A DNA stretch of 64,000 nt from Cinnamomum chago. Its lineage: Eukaryota > Streptophyta > Magnoliopsida > Laurales > Lauraceae. The DNA lies in the NCBI GenBank assembly GCA_038049695.1, contig CP142459.1, positions 70,114,001-70,178,000 on the forward strand, given 5' to 3'. Position 1 is the stretch's first letter, and every line of letters begins with the position of its first letter. This document shows positions 43,693 to 55,055 of the stretch, piece by piece. The position numbers were made by a program, and so were the translations under genes. Under the pieces are notes generated by a model. It worked only from the letters and a program-made list of their open reading frames with translations, was not told the origin of the DNA and did not search any database.

Positions 43693-45417
43693 GCGAGTCA
43701 GGGTTAAGCCACACCGTTGACTCGGGCTTTGAACATCGATAAACGTTCATTTGGAGGGTCAATGGGCCCCACAACTGATCACAACTCCTAAATGTTGAAA
43801 ACTGGAAAATCAGAGTTTCCCAGGTGGACCTGATGTGTAGTGAGCTCGGTTGACCTCTTGGCCTGGTGGATCAACCGAGTGCACTGAACAATCTGAATCA
43901 GGCCTCCTGGAAGACTTGTTTCATTTCTAAAGGTTTCCAGCGTGTCCGGTCAACCCCCTGGCCTGGGTGATTGACCGCATACACCAAAATTCTTAGAAAG
44001 ATTGATGTCCCAGCTTTAAACATCTTCTAATGCAAATCCTAAGTATTAGATCGACCGGAGCATAGAGAGTCTGAGTTTCAGGTGAAAAACCAACTTCCAG
44101 TTAAATCCTGCAAAAACTATGTGTTCCGGGTCGACCTGGACAAGGCCAGCTCGTCCCAGAACACTAAAAATCAGTTCTGCAGAGTCACACTAACTGGGAG
44201 CTGTTTTTCCCAAATTTCAGTGTTCTCGGTCGACCTGGACATGCAACCCGGTCGACCGGGAACACTGAAGATCTCAGACCTGTAGAAAATAACTGGGAGC
44301 TGTTATCTCCCAGTTGCAGTGTTGCCGGTCGACCGGCCTGCAGGTCCCGGTCGACCGGGAACACTGCAGGTCGAACCTGCCGGTCGACTGTGAACACGAA
44401 AACTAGGACAAATCAAGTTTCTGCAGATTTTCCAATTTAGCTCGTTTTGCTTCCAAACCACTTCCAATCAGTCCCAAACTTAACCAAATCATCTCTAAAC
44501 ATCAAATAACTCCAATGCCCATCAATTAGCAACATTTGGACCCATTGATCTTCCAAATGGGGGGGGGGGGGGGGTGAAACCCCCATCCATCAATGCCCAA
44601 TCCATCCAAATACACACTAAGCTCAGGTAGAATTTCTAAGACTCAATTAATCACAAACATGAAATGAAACCACAGAAATCAAAGGAAAAACATATACATT
44701 CTAAGTTAATAGTAGATGCACTTGCCTTTAGTAAAGGAGAGATGATTTTGTAGAGAGAGAGCAATAGAAGAGAGAGGATCCCAGCTGAAAGAAGAAGAAG
44801 AAGAAGATACAGCAGCTGTAGCTCCAAGAATTCTCCCAGCACAGAATCAGCAACAGTAGCAGTAGCTTGGAAGAGAGAAAGAAGATGAAGTAGCAGCTGC
44901 AGATCTAAGATGAAACCACAGTAACAGTCCCAGCACTTAGCTCATAGGAGAGAAATGAAGGAGAGGAAGAAGAGAGAAAATTGAGATGAACAGTTGCTGG
45001 GATTTCTTGGGAAAGGGGCTGGTTTTATAGCTTAGGGGAAGTGGCTTATGACTGTAATAGCCCTTAGGTTAACATAAGATTAGGGTTAGGGTTAGGGGTA
45101 TTTTGGGACTTGGGCTGGAAGGTTCTAGAGAAGCACCCTTTTACATAAAACACCCCTCTAGTTAATTAAAACCCATACTAAGGACCTCGTAGCACTATAA
45201 AACCCTAGGATTAACAAAAACACCCTACTAACCACAATACTAACTCAACTAAGCTAGTCTAACTATAACTTAGGAAAATCTAACTAATCACCCTGATTAA
45301 CCCCTAATTAGCATAATTAGCTAGTAATTAGCAATAATTAGTATTAATTAGTATAAATTAGCAAATATTAGTATCTAAAATAACAACTAGAGGGCCCACA
45401 AAGGGTAAGGCCTCACA
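43693..45417 (-). repeat. LTR-like repeat, copy B, with GTCGAC motifs
   Basis: This is homologous to 1434-3150 in the same orientation, from CGAGTCAGGG to GGCCTCACA. A TATA-like box on the minus strand lies at 45023-45029. Many of its GTCGAC motifs have decayed (GGTTGACC, GATCAACC). A pure run of 16 G occurs at 44559-44574. It sits exactly between a truncated Gypsy gag and a truncated Copia pol, so its own internal region is lost. Confidence 0.7.
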
Positions 45418-45423
45418 GGTATC

Positions 45424-46520
45424 ACAAGTTTCATCAAGTGATTTTCTCGTTCGGTTTTGAGACAAACATTGTTGATAATTGTGTGTATCACAAATTCAGT
45501 GGGAGTAAGCACATATTCCTGGTTTTGTATGTCGATGACATATTGCTTGCCGCAAATGATATAGGCATGTTGCATGAAACCAAGAGATTTATATCAAAGA
45601 ATTTTAAGATGAAAGATCTTGGTGACGCCTCTTTTGTATTAGGGATCTTGATACAACGAGATCGCTCTCGGGGTATTCTTGGATTATCACAAAGAAGCTA
45701 TATTGATAAAGTGCTCAAAAGGTTTGGCATGCAGGACAGCAAACCAGGTGACACCCCTGTCTCTAAGGGAGACAAGTTCAGTCTCAATTGATGCCTTAAA
45801 ACTAACCTTGAAATTAAGGAAATGCAAAAGATTCCTTATGCATCAGCTGTATGGAGTCTAATGTATGCTATGCTATGTACGCGTTCGGATATTGCGTACA
45901 TTGTTGGTATGTTAGGCAGATATTTAAGTAATTCAGGAATGGATCATTGGAAAGCAGCCAAGCAGGTTATGAGGTATTTACAGAGAACAAAAGATCATAT
46001 GCTCACATATAGGAGATCGGATCAGTTGGAGATCATAGGGTATTCCGACTCCGATTATGCTGGATGCCAAGACAGTCTGAAATCCACATCAGGCTACATA
46101 TACCTGTTAGCAGGTGGAGCCATTTCTTGGAGGAGTGCCAAACAGACACTCGTGACTGATTCCACCATGGCAGCAGAGTTTGTAGCATGCTATGAGGCAT
46201 CCAACCAAGGAATATGACTGCAAAATTTTGTCACTGGGCTGTGAGTTCTGGAGGGTATTGAAAGATCACTCAAACTATATTGTGACAATAAGTCAGCAAT
46301 GCTATATTCCAATAACAACAGGAGCTCAATTCGGTCAAAACATATTGCCATTAAGTTCCTAGTTGTGAAGGAGAGAATACATGATGAACAGATATCCATA
46401 GAGCACATTAGGACAAACTCCATGATAGCAGATCCGCTAACAAAGGGATTACCACCCAATGTCTTTCATGAGCACACTGCTCATATGGGTGTTACTTTGT
46501 GTGAGGATATTACATTATAG
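45424..46520 (+). pseudogene. Copia pol 3' fragment (RT and RNase H)
   Basis: Reverse transcriptase is entered in mid-domain (FSFGFETNIVDNCVY, then LYVDDILLAANDIG and KDLGDASFVLGI). A stop at about 45789 separates it from RNase H (VIGYSDSDYAGC-like box, SAKQTLVTDSTMAAEFVACY), which has two more stops near 46215-46245. The end (YCDNKSAMLYSNNN, KHIAIKFLVVKERI, NSMIADPLTKGLPP) is preserved. The 5' two thirds of the element is missing. Confidence 0.9.
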
Positions 46521-46960
46521 TGGGAGTTTGTATCATTTTATGTTTTATTGCTTTATATTTGACTTTGAACATACTTATGCATTTATGTATTTGGATATTA
46601 TTTTGATCAGAAATACAATATTCGGTTCATTTCACTCTGTTACATTGTGTTAAATATTGATCTCACTAAGCAATACAGTAGGACCAGTTGGAAATAGACA
46701 TGTATAGATCACATGTAGTCACATTACATGTTTTTTCCATGCTACGCATCCACGATTGATCTATGTCATTTGGTTATGTTAGTGTACATGACTATTGATG
46801 GGTTTAGTCATATTGAAAGTGACGAAGACCGCTTTGATCCTATACCAGCATAATCAATGGACGCGATTGTTCGGATATATCCTAAATTATGATAGCAAAC
46901 TTTTGGAGCTCATACAGTCATACAGTTTTGTTAAGTTACACATATAGCCCAGTGGGAGAT

Positions 46961-47497
46961 TGTTGGAAAAATTCTATCATGTGGGGCCACACATGTAACT
47001 GTTAAATGTGTTATGCTATCTTTGGTTAAGCCTACATTAAAGTGATTTAATTAAGACTTAAAGTTGTAAAGCTTAAGGGTATACTTGTCATGGGATTAAT
47101 GTGTAGATACCAGAATGTTATTTCTAATTTGATGAGGGGCCAAATTAGAAATAACAAACCTATGATATCTTATATATTAGGGTTATGGTCCCCAATTCAT
47201 ATGGTGAATTCCTATTCTATCTGACATCCCATCATCAGAAGAATTAAGAGGGTTTCTCTTAGTAGCCATATTGGATTGGAAGATCAACAACCTGTGAACA
47301 ACTTAATTCAATGGATCCGGGTATGTTTCCGCTTTACATCTCTCAATGATTTGACATAGAGGATCTTGGTTGATCAAAGTTTTTCTAGATCTAGATTATT
47401 GTTTCTTACACAAATAACTAGGACATAATCTAGATAATAATAATAACAGTAGAAAAATCTTTACACATGAGCGCAAATTAACTCATCATGCGTTGTG
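46961..47497 (+). repeat. 3' LTR of the truncated Copia element
   Basis: It starts TGTTGGAAAA directly after the polypurine-like AGTGGGAGAT. It is nearly identical in sequence and length (537 bp) to the solo LTR at 18670-19205, so the two belong to one family. Confidence 0.9.
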
Positions 47498-48191
47498 ATG
47501 AACTAAGAAGTGGATTCCCACCACTGCAAGGTCTGCGACCCAATTACCCAAACTTACAACTTTATTATGCTTATAATGATGATTCAGTCTCTTGCTTTCT
47601 GATTGATCAAACTGCCTCAGCAATCAGCATTCAAAATCCTTGAGTTCTAATTGTGTTTACAGTCAACTATCATCATGGAACTCACTGAAATTTGAGTCAT
47701 TTCGATCTTAAGTAGAGAGCCTTTTGCTTAGAATGACACTATGACTATATATAGCAAATATGATATGGTTATGAGCCCTACATGGTTCCAGAGCTGTAAT
47801 TTGAGATTTTTTTGGAGGATGATGATGTTACTGGGGATCCTTCATCTCTCTCTCTTTTTTAAATGAATCTATTTGTTTGTTAGGTTAGCTGTAGGAATAG
47901 GATTATTTTGAGAAAGATGTGCACTTCAATACATCCAAAAGAAAAGCAATGTTAGTAAATGCAAGTTAGTTACTAGTCTTCACTAAACCTAACATAACCA
48001 ATGATTCTTGATAGAAAAAATAAATATACTATGAAAAATGGTTACAACTAGAATCAATAAAATATAGCTACCAGCATTCCTTAGTTTTTTGCCTGTATTC
48101 AAGTGGTGGGTCACATTTAAATCTTAATCAACCGTTCAGATTTGATGAAAATGATCTGCCTGACAGTTGAGTAGTGATTATCCTAACTTAA
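47498..48191. other. Intergenic DNA
   Basis: AT-rich sequence with no gene or repeat that I can recognise. Confidence 0.6.
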
Positions 48192-48507
48192 TAGGGTTGC
48201 AAACGGGTTGGCTCCGGTCCGTGTCCATGGTGGACCCGGAACAGTTAAGGGGAAGGTGGAATTGGATCCGGACCCGTTTCGGAACCGGTTTCTTGGCTCC
48301 GGAACCAGAACGAGAACCTTTTATGAGACATGAGAGATTTTCGAAAATTGAAGTAATATGTCGGGTCTCGGGTCCATTGGTCCGAACCGAGGTGGAACTA
48401 AACTCAGACGCATTTACTTATCAGGGCCTAAATAAGGATTCAAACCCAGTTTTTAACGGGTCGGAACCTTCGGGTAATCGAAGAATTAGAGACCCATTTA
48501 CATTCCT
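48192..48507. mobile_element. hAT-type MITE, 316 bp
   Basis: The left end is TAGGGTTGCAAACGGGT; the right end read inward is AGGAATGTAAATGGGTCT. An 8-bp duplication, TAACTTAA, lies at 48184-48191 and 48508-48515. The interior is rich in GGAACC, GGACCC and similar short inverted blocks. A related copy in opposite orientation lies at 56930-57304. The open frame across it is a by-product. Confidence 0.75.
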
Positions 48508-48515
48508 TAACTTAA

Positions 48516-49121
48516 ACATCCCCTCAGACCCCAGTGCTTGATTTGATGAAAATCATCTCACTTCTCCTGTAGGCTTGTTGGTGGTTACTTGCAAATGTTG
48601 GAAAATACAGGCACTGATCAATAAATTTCCCAACAACAAATATATATTTTGAAAACTTCCCCTTCTAACATGAGACTTATGATAAGGTATTACTCATTAG
48701 TACCTATTAAAATACACAACAAATTAACAATCCAACAGACTGCAGAAAAAAAAAAGAAAAAAAAGAATGTAAAACAGCAGAAACTTATTAGAAAATGAAT
48801 ATGCATTAATTGTTTTATTATATTTCTACTAACGAATATAAAAAAATGAAAATAAAATAAAATAAAATACCTTATCTTTCATTTCATGTCCTGGTTTGAA
48901 TTAAATAATGTGTCTATCATCTATACAAGCAATGCCAAAAGTACATACAACACCAATGGACGGTCCTGATCATACATTTAATCAACCAATCATCTTTGAC
49001 CCATTACCACCTATCAACCCGTCCTCTCTCTCTGTACATTTCTTCTATCCCAGTCAACAAGATAAATTAAAAAAAAAAATTTCCTATGATACAGTGTGGC
49101 CCACCATGATCCAACCGTCCA
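48516..49121. other. Downstream flank of the GT92 gene
   Basis: AT-rich with an A-rich tract at 48746-48764 and AAAAT repeats at 48851-48868. The right part probably holds the 3' UTR of the minus-strand GT92 gene. Confidence 0.5.
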
Positions 49122-50891
49122 TCATTCATCTTGCCAAGCCAATCTATCCCCAGATGGTTCCTTTAACCAAAACCAACTTCGACCCACATCCCTCAGCTGT
49201 GTATCATTCACTTCACAGAACCTCTGGGCCCACCCCTCCGGCTCAATGGCCTTGCTCCCAAGCCCTGGGGCTCGGTCCTTGGACTTTGGGTTCAACCCAT
49301 CCCTCCAATCATACACATAGGCCGACACCCTCCTCCTAAACTTGTTCTTGAACTCGGACCAGGCCTGGTACTTGTAATGGTTCACCACAACCTGCTCCAA
49401 TGGCACCTTCTTCCACTTGTACCCCACCTTCAGATCAAAATGGTGGACCACATTCAACAATGACAAATCAACGGCATCCAACCGCACGATCGACTTGTGC
49501 CTCTGCTCCTTCATCGTGCGACACGTGTATCCCTGGGTCACGCCCTCCTTCGGGTGGGACCTATGGTTGGACGGCCCGAATTCCAAGCAGCTAATTGCCA
49601 CCTGTCCTATTTTTGCTACAGTGTCGTTCGGGAGGAGAGACTGCAGCATGTATTTGGACGGCTGCGATGCGTTCTGCCAGGATGGCGAGAAGACGAACTC
49701 GTCCACGTCGACGTACATCATCCACGTACACGTGTCGTTCATCCGCGTGGCGCAGTGGGAGAAGCCGGCCTCTTGGGTCTTGGGCCAGGGCCAGAGGAAT
49801 GTCGTCACGTCGTACCCGGATCTAGCCAGGTGGGCCACCACATTCGTTATGTCGTCGTCGCTGCCGTTGTCGTACAAGACGAACTTTTCCACGCCGATCC
49901 GCGAATGGTACATGACCCATTCCTTCAGGAATTTCGCCACGTTGTACACGACCGTACAGGCGCACAGTAGCGACCTCCCCGCGTCGCCGACTGCTAAAGT
50001 GCGCCGGTCCGCCTCGTAGGCTGCCACGGAGGGGACGACCCGCGTGTTCCCGTCCTCGGGCCCGATCTCGAGTGTGATTCGGGTCAGGTCGGGGACGGGT
50101 CGGGCGGGATGCGGGCAGCGGAAGACCTCCTGGAACGAGTGCGTAACGGCCGTCGTGACGCCGTCGGCGAACTTGCAGCGGAGGTTCGCGGCGGGGAGGT
50201 TGACGCCCTGACGGCTGTTAACGCCCTTCGTGAAGAGGATGACGTCATCCTCGGTGGAGAGTGATTCGTAGGTGACGAAATTCCAACGGATCATGTGGGG
50301 CTGGTTTTGGCAGATATCAGCCTTTTCCGGGGAGTCGGTGAGGGCCGGAGAGAGAAAGGGTCGCCGCCGGCGGGAGCTGATGGGCATGACGCACCGGTAG
50401 ATGGCGCGGCGGCCGAAGGGGAGGACGCCGCCGGGGTCGGCTGGGGAGTTGTTTCGGTCCTGAAAGAGACATGTGGAGGGTCGGGTCGGGTCCGGGTGGG
50501 GGAGATTGGAGAGGGACGACACGACGACGACGACTTCCCAGTCAGGGAAGAGGATGGAGTCTGGTGGGTCCCTTGCAGGTAAGAGGTGGGCCCCACATCC
50601 TGTTTTTGTATGTGATAATGATGGAGAAGGAGAAGGAGAAGGAGAAGGAGAAGGAGAATTGGAGGGTGATTGTGAGGTGGGGCTGTTTGGATATAGAGAT
50701 TTGTTTGGTGATGATGGAGGAGGTTGGTCTAAGATGGAGAGGTTGGGATTTGTAGGTTTGGAGAGATATGAATGAGAGAGACTGATGATGTCAATGGTGA
50801 AGATGTCATGGAAGAGATGGTGAGAGATGGAAGCTACCAAAACAACGGACACGAACACAGTGATTACTGCAGTATGAATTCTCGCTCGCAT
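49122..50891 (-). CDS. Glycosyltransferase family 92 protein (DUF23)
   Basis: A single exon of 589 residues, full length for the plant family. The N-terminus has one membrane segment (about 8-28, AVITVFVSVVLVASI), so a type II Golgi protein is expected. A Pro/Ser-rich stem follows, with an uninterrupted (Ser-Pro) run at about residues 80-92. The GT92 catalytic domain runs from LLCACTVVYNVAKFLKEWV through VLYDNGSDDD to the DxD motif YVDVDEFVF (Asp395-Asp397) and C-terminal VVNHYKYQAWSEFKNKFRRR. Plant relatives include galactan synthases (GALS); this one is closer to the uncharacterised 'GT92 protein' group. A wall-polysaccharide or glycoprotein role is inferred. The coding sequence is much more GC-rich than its flanks, mainly in its 5' two thirds. 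Confidence 0.9.
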   Translation of the reverse strand: MRARIHTAVITVFVSVVLVASISHHLFHDIFTIDIISLSHSYLSKPTNPNLSILDQPPPSSPNKSLYPNSPTSQSPSNSPSPSPSPSPSPSLSHTKTGCGAHLLPARDPPDSILFPDWEVVVVVSSLSNLPHPDPTRPSTCLFQDRNNSPADPGGVLPFGRRAIYRCVMPISSRRRRPFLSPALTDSPEKADICQNQPHMIRWNFVTYESLSTEDDVILFTKGVNSRQGVNLPAANLRCKFADGVTTAVTHSFQEVFRCPHPARPVPDLTRITLEIGPEDGNTRVVPSVAAYEADRRTLAVGDAGRSLLCACTVVYNVAKFLKEWVMYHSRIGVEKFVLYDNGSDDDITNVVAHLARSGYDVTTFLWPWPKTQEAGFSHCATRMNDTCTWMMYVDVDEFVFSPSWQNASQPSKYMLQSLLPNDTVAKIGQVAISCLEFGPSNHRSHPKEGVTQGYTCRTMKEQRHKSIVRLDAVDLSLLNVVHHFDLKVGYKWKKVPLEQVVVNHYKYQAWSEFKNKFRRRVSAYVYDWRDGLNPKSKDRAPGLGSKAIEPEGWAQRFCEVNDTQLRDVGRSWFWLKEPSGDRLAWQDE

Positions 50892-51115
50892 GTTTTTATT
50901 ATTGTAGTTGAATCAATCAAGAGAAATGAAAGAACAGGAGCAGAAGATTGAAAAGAGAGAGAGAGAGATTTCTTTCTTTCTTTCTTTTCTTTCTTTGTTT
51001 GGTTCTTTCTTGTTTTTGTTTTCAACAAGGGATGGTGAGGGAGAAAGAGAGTAAGTGAGGGGAAGAGAGCGGAGGAGAGAAGCGCTTTTAACGTTAATTT
51101 CATTTTGGACCTGTC

Positions 51116-51123
51116 AATTTATA
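51116..51123 (-). promoter_or_regulatory. Candidate TATA box of the GT92 gene
   Basis: TATAAATT on the minus strand lies about 225 bp upstream of the ATG at 50891. Between them is a GA/CT-rich leader with repeated CTTT/GAGAGA blocks (50950-51000), typical of plant 5' UTRs. Confidence 0.4.
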
Positions 51124-52769
51124 CACCTTGATTAGTAATTTACTAGGGTGCCTTGGATTTAATCTTCATGGGGTCATCTTTGATCCAACTCAGACATTAT
51201 ATTTTATATGCATCCTCACTTAGATTTCAATCCAATCATATATTCAATATATTAAAGTGCCATGCTCTGTTAGGGATAGGCCCGCACTTGGCAGACCCGG
51301 ACCTGGATTCAGAAATTTTATTTGAGGGGACGAATCAAAAAGGCAGTTTGGTTTTTTGGGGGCAAACCCAAAATTTTCATTATCATCTTAAACTCTTAAT
51401 CTATAATTTTTGAATTTAACTGTATTTAAAAAATATTTTTTCTTTTTAAAGATTTCAATCCAATGATTAAAGACAGATAGATGCTAAATTTAGGCGGCAC
51501 TCAAGAGATAGTGACAGATTGTAGATGACTCAAATAAAAAGCACCTGCTTCTTCTGTATGTTAAAATTGAAGTTGTATTTTATCCATGAATGTGTATCAC
51601 ATGGTTAAAATTAAAATTTATTCTAATCTTGGTCAAACTAAAGTGGATCTTACATTGGGTTGATTAAATGATTCATGTAAATTTAATGGGTAGGATTTTT
51701 TTCAAATGTTGACATGAGTCCATTGTCTAGAGCCAAGTACAATTAATTAGGGTCCAACTTTTTAGGTCTCTTTCTACATAAACTAATATTGAAGTATCTT
51801 TTTAATTGAAACCTACTTTAGAAACAAGTCTCAAAACTCATCTTTCCCAACATAATGTTGATCATAGATTGTCATGTGATGTTAAGTAGATTTTAATTTC
51901 CTTGTGTAGGATTAACTCAGTGTGGGGTCCATATGGTTCGTGTTGGGGGGCTGCTAGCCTAGTTTTGAAGTTTATATTTTTGGCTTTGGCTTTACGTATG
52001 GAAGTGGGCAACAAAGAAAGAAAAAGAAATGGGACTTTTGTGGTCCTCATGACTGGAATTTCAGCTGTGGCACGTCACGGGTGGTTTGTTTATATGGTCA
52101 CATCGATCATCTATTTAAAGTCTTCCCTCCAGATAAGGGTATCAAGAGCCATTACCTTTACCATTGATGGACCCCACATGGAGTGGTGGTTGTTTGATCA
52201 AACGGTAGAGATTGCCCCGCAAGCATTATATTGTTAACTAATATTGGAACCCTTGTGCCCATTTTTATGGATGATGCGGAGACTCCAACCCCACTTCATA
52301 AGATTAATCATAAAATCCCAAATACATAACACCACCCATTAGCACCATGTAAGTACCTAACTCGAACAACTTTACCACTGGAATAATATAAATGTGGATA
52401 ACTATAAGTGTGGTTAGCAATGATTAAACTCTCTACTCTTGAGGATGTCCTCTCCTTTCCTATTCGCTATGATATAACTAAACAATAAAAATTTCATCCC
52501 GCACTTAAATTTAGATTAGTTTGAAAATAAAAGTAATGTCAGCTCATAAGGATTAGGTGAAGACCGACACAAAAAATTAAAACATTATGCCTATGAAAGG
52601 AGGTTAAAAAGAATTTGCCATATTTGTTTCTTGCATTTGCTTTCTTGATGGAGAAAGTAGGAATAAGACCATGGGCGTGCCACAAAAATGTTAAAATGCA
52701 AAAGTCTACCCTTGTGTGCAGAATCAGGATCTTGTAAGAGGATTCTAGATCGTCTGAGGCTTTTCCTCA
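51124..52769. other. Intergenic AT-rich DNA
   Basis: No gene recognised. A GGACCTGG/CCCGG block near 51280-51310 followed by GGGGGCAAACCC (51359-51370) resembles decayed hAT-type MITE ends like those at 17568. Nothing else stands out. Confidence 0.5.
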
Positions 52770-54055
52770 CGGTCACATCAACTTATTTTGTATAAAATAA
52801 CAAAAGTGAGAATGATTTAATAGCAAAAATAAAATAAAAACACAGATTATTGAAACTTTAAAATTAATACTTGCAGTAAGGAATTGAAACATAAGCTTAC
52901 TTGTAGACCTAGGGATGATTGAGCAGACAGCCCAGTCGCCATCTGAAAAGGCATAAAGTCCTAGTGATGACTGAAATAAGGTTGGAAAACCGTAATTAGT
53001 GCCCTTAATATAGCACAAAATTCTCTTCACCCCTTGGAAATGAGAAGAGTTGAGTTCTAACGTAAACTTTCAAACTAAGTTGGCAGAAAATGAAAGTCCC
53101 CGTCTGGTCAGTGTAAGATATTTCAATGCACCATAACTAAACTCCTGTGGAAAGTTGCATCAATTAGGATTCGCTCAAAGGAGTGGAGTCCATGTTTTTT
53201 TTTAGCAACAGGAGTGTTGATGTTAATGGCTTTGCAATTTGCCATCTTTGCTTTTGTTGAGTATCTCAGGAGCACAACGATATTGAGAAAAAAGAAAAAT
53301 GACCTCAACACCAAGAAAAAAATTGGAGAGGACCTAACTCCTTCATAGAGGATTCCATACTTAAAATATATCGAGCTATTACTTGTCAAAATTATGTCAT
53401 CCATATATAGCAATAGTAATATTGTGCTAACATAGCAATGTAGAATAAAAAGAGATGGGTAGGTGCGGTTGCGAAAATAATACCAATGCATAGAAGAAAA
53501 AGACTAAGTCGGTCAAAATCAAGTCTGTGGTGCTTGTTTCAAATCATAAAGAGCCCGCTTTAACCTATAGATATTATGAGGAAGAGATGGGTTTGTAAAT
53601 CTAGATGGTTATTCCCTCAAAAGCACACCCGCTATGACTCCAGCTGCACAACTCGCAAAACGCATGATCTGTGACTCAAACCTACGAGACTCCGATACCA
53701 CTTGTAGGAAGTTACACCCCATTGAGCTATCACTTATCCCAAAATCAATTGGTAATAGGAAAACGACACAACAATAGTTTTACGGTGAGGGCGAGGGCTC
53801 GACCACAAATATGACCGCTTATGAGAGAGGGTGGACGTTGATCTCAATAGTTCGAATTGTAGTTGTAGTTGCTTTATAACTGGATTGTATGTTTCATCAA
53901 AATCCATTACTTTCATTTGATTGAAACCTTTAACAACAAATCTAGCTTTAAGTCTTTCCACTTTCTCAATGGCCTTTGATCTTTGTTTTAAAAACCCACA
54001 GAAAGCCAATGACATGCATGTGTGATCTACGAGACACAGGTTTCCATGTGCTAAT
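52770..54055 (-). pseudogene. Strongly decayed Copia pol (RT and RNase H)
   Basis: The minus strand shows, from right to left: GFLWVFKTKIKG and RLKARFVVKGFNQ (reverse-transcriptase start), YRLKRALYDLKQ (near 53560), LLLYMDDIILTSN (catalytic YxDD box, near 53420), and MKRILCYIKGT with YAFSDGDWAVC (RNase H, 52900-53030). Every block is in a different or broken frame. Near 53663-53690 the minus strand reads CTACAAGTGGTATCGGAGTC, like an LTR junction with a primer-binding site, which suggests a further insertion or rearrangement. Confidence 0.8.
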
Positions 54056-54071
54056 TTGGTGAAGAGCACTT

Positions 54072-54284
54072 TTTTTTTTGGCTAACGGAGGGTTCCCAAC
54101 CCTTTGGGCTGGACTATTCCCTCCGGGCCCAGAGAGAAGCCAGGTAAAACCGCTGTGGCCCCTAGGTGGTAGCACAAGTAAACTCAACCTTCGGCTCCTG
54201 AAGAGAGGGGAATCGGGGGTCGATACCAAGACCTCTAGCTCCGGAAGAGGGAGGAACCGTGGTCCTGACCACTCGGCCAACCCC
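54072..54284 (-). mobile_element. tRNA-derived SINE inserted in the Copia relic
   Basis: On the minus strand it begins CCAAGGGGTTGGCCGAGTGG, containing an A box (TGGCCGAGTGG), with a B box-like GGTATCGACCCCC, and ends in a poly-A tail (plus-strand T-run from 54070). The target duplication TTGGTGAAGAGCACTT is perfect at 54056-54071 and 54285-54300. A second copy lies at 54844-55055. Confidence 0.88.
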
Positions 54285-54843
54285 TTGGTGAAGAGCACTT
54301 GGCTATTCCTTCATGGCTCCAACCCGGTGTGGGTTTATCAATGCCCTTTGGCTCTATTAAATCTGGCGAGGGTTAGGAGCAGATGGGCACCAGTCTGGTC
54401 CACTCTTGTGGCCATGGGATGTTTAATAACTTGATTGATTTGGACTTAAATTCGCTTAATAAAATTGGCACAGTGGTTTGAATTTTCCTCTTTGTGGCCT
54501 TTTTCAAATGAGGGTCAATTCAAATGAATAATTAAATCCTAATTTCAGTAAAAACTGATAGTTAGGTCATTCTAGCTAACCCATTTATTTAAAAAAAAAA
54601 CATACAAACTATACTACCAATAAAATCAACACCAAAAAGATCTTTTCATCTATTTTATTCCACCTCCTTTGCCAAATATTTTGAAAGAAAGGGTTTACGG
54701 ATTAATTATAAGTTTAAAATAAAGATAAAAATAATAATTAAAAGCATGATGTCAAAATCCCTCTTAATTTATTTTCAATCAATTAAATCAACACAACTAA
54801 AATAAGACATCAAAGGGTGATTTCAAAATCCTTAAAATCCCTC

Positions 54844-55055
54844 TTTTTTTTTTTGCTAACGGAGGGTTCTCAACCCTTTGGGCTGGACTAATCCCTTCGG
54901 GCCCAGAGAGAAGCCGGGTAAAATTCATGTGGCCCCCAAGTGGTAGCACTAGTGGACTCAACTTTCGGAAGATGGGAGAATCGAGGATTAATATCAGGAC
55001 CTCTAGTTCCAGAAGAGAGAGGAACCGTGGTCCTTACCACTCAGCCATCCCCTTG
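54844..55055 (-). mobile_element. Second SINE of the same family
   Basis: It is homologous to 54072-54284 in the same orientation: T-run, GCTAACGGAGGGTT, CAACCCTTTGGGCTGGACTA, and an A-box region TGGCTGAGTGG on the minus strand. No clear target duplication is visible. It is more diverged around the B box. Confidence 0.85.

Noticed and set aside
49417-50582. Several plus-strand open frames of 95-200 codons over the GT92 gene
   Set aside because: They are antisense shadows caused by the high GC content of the GT92 coding strand.
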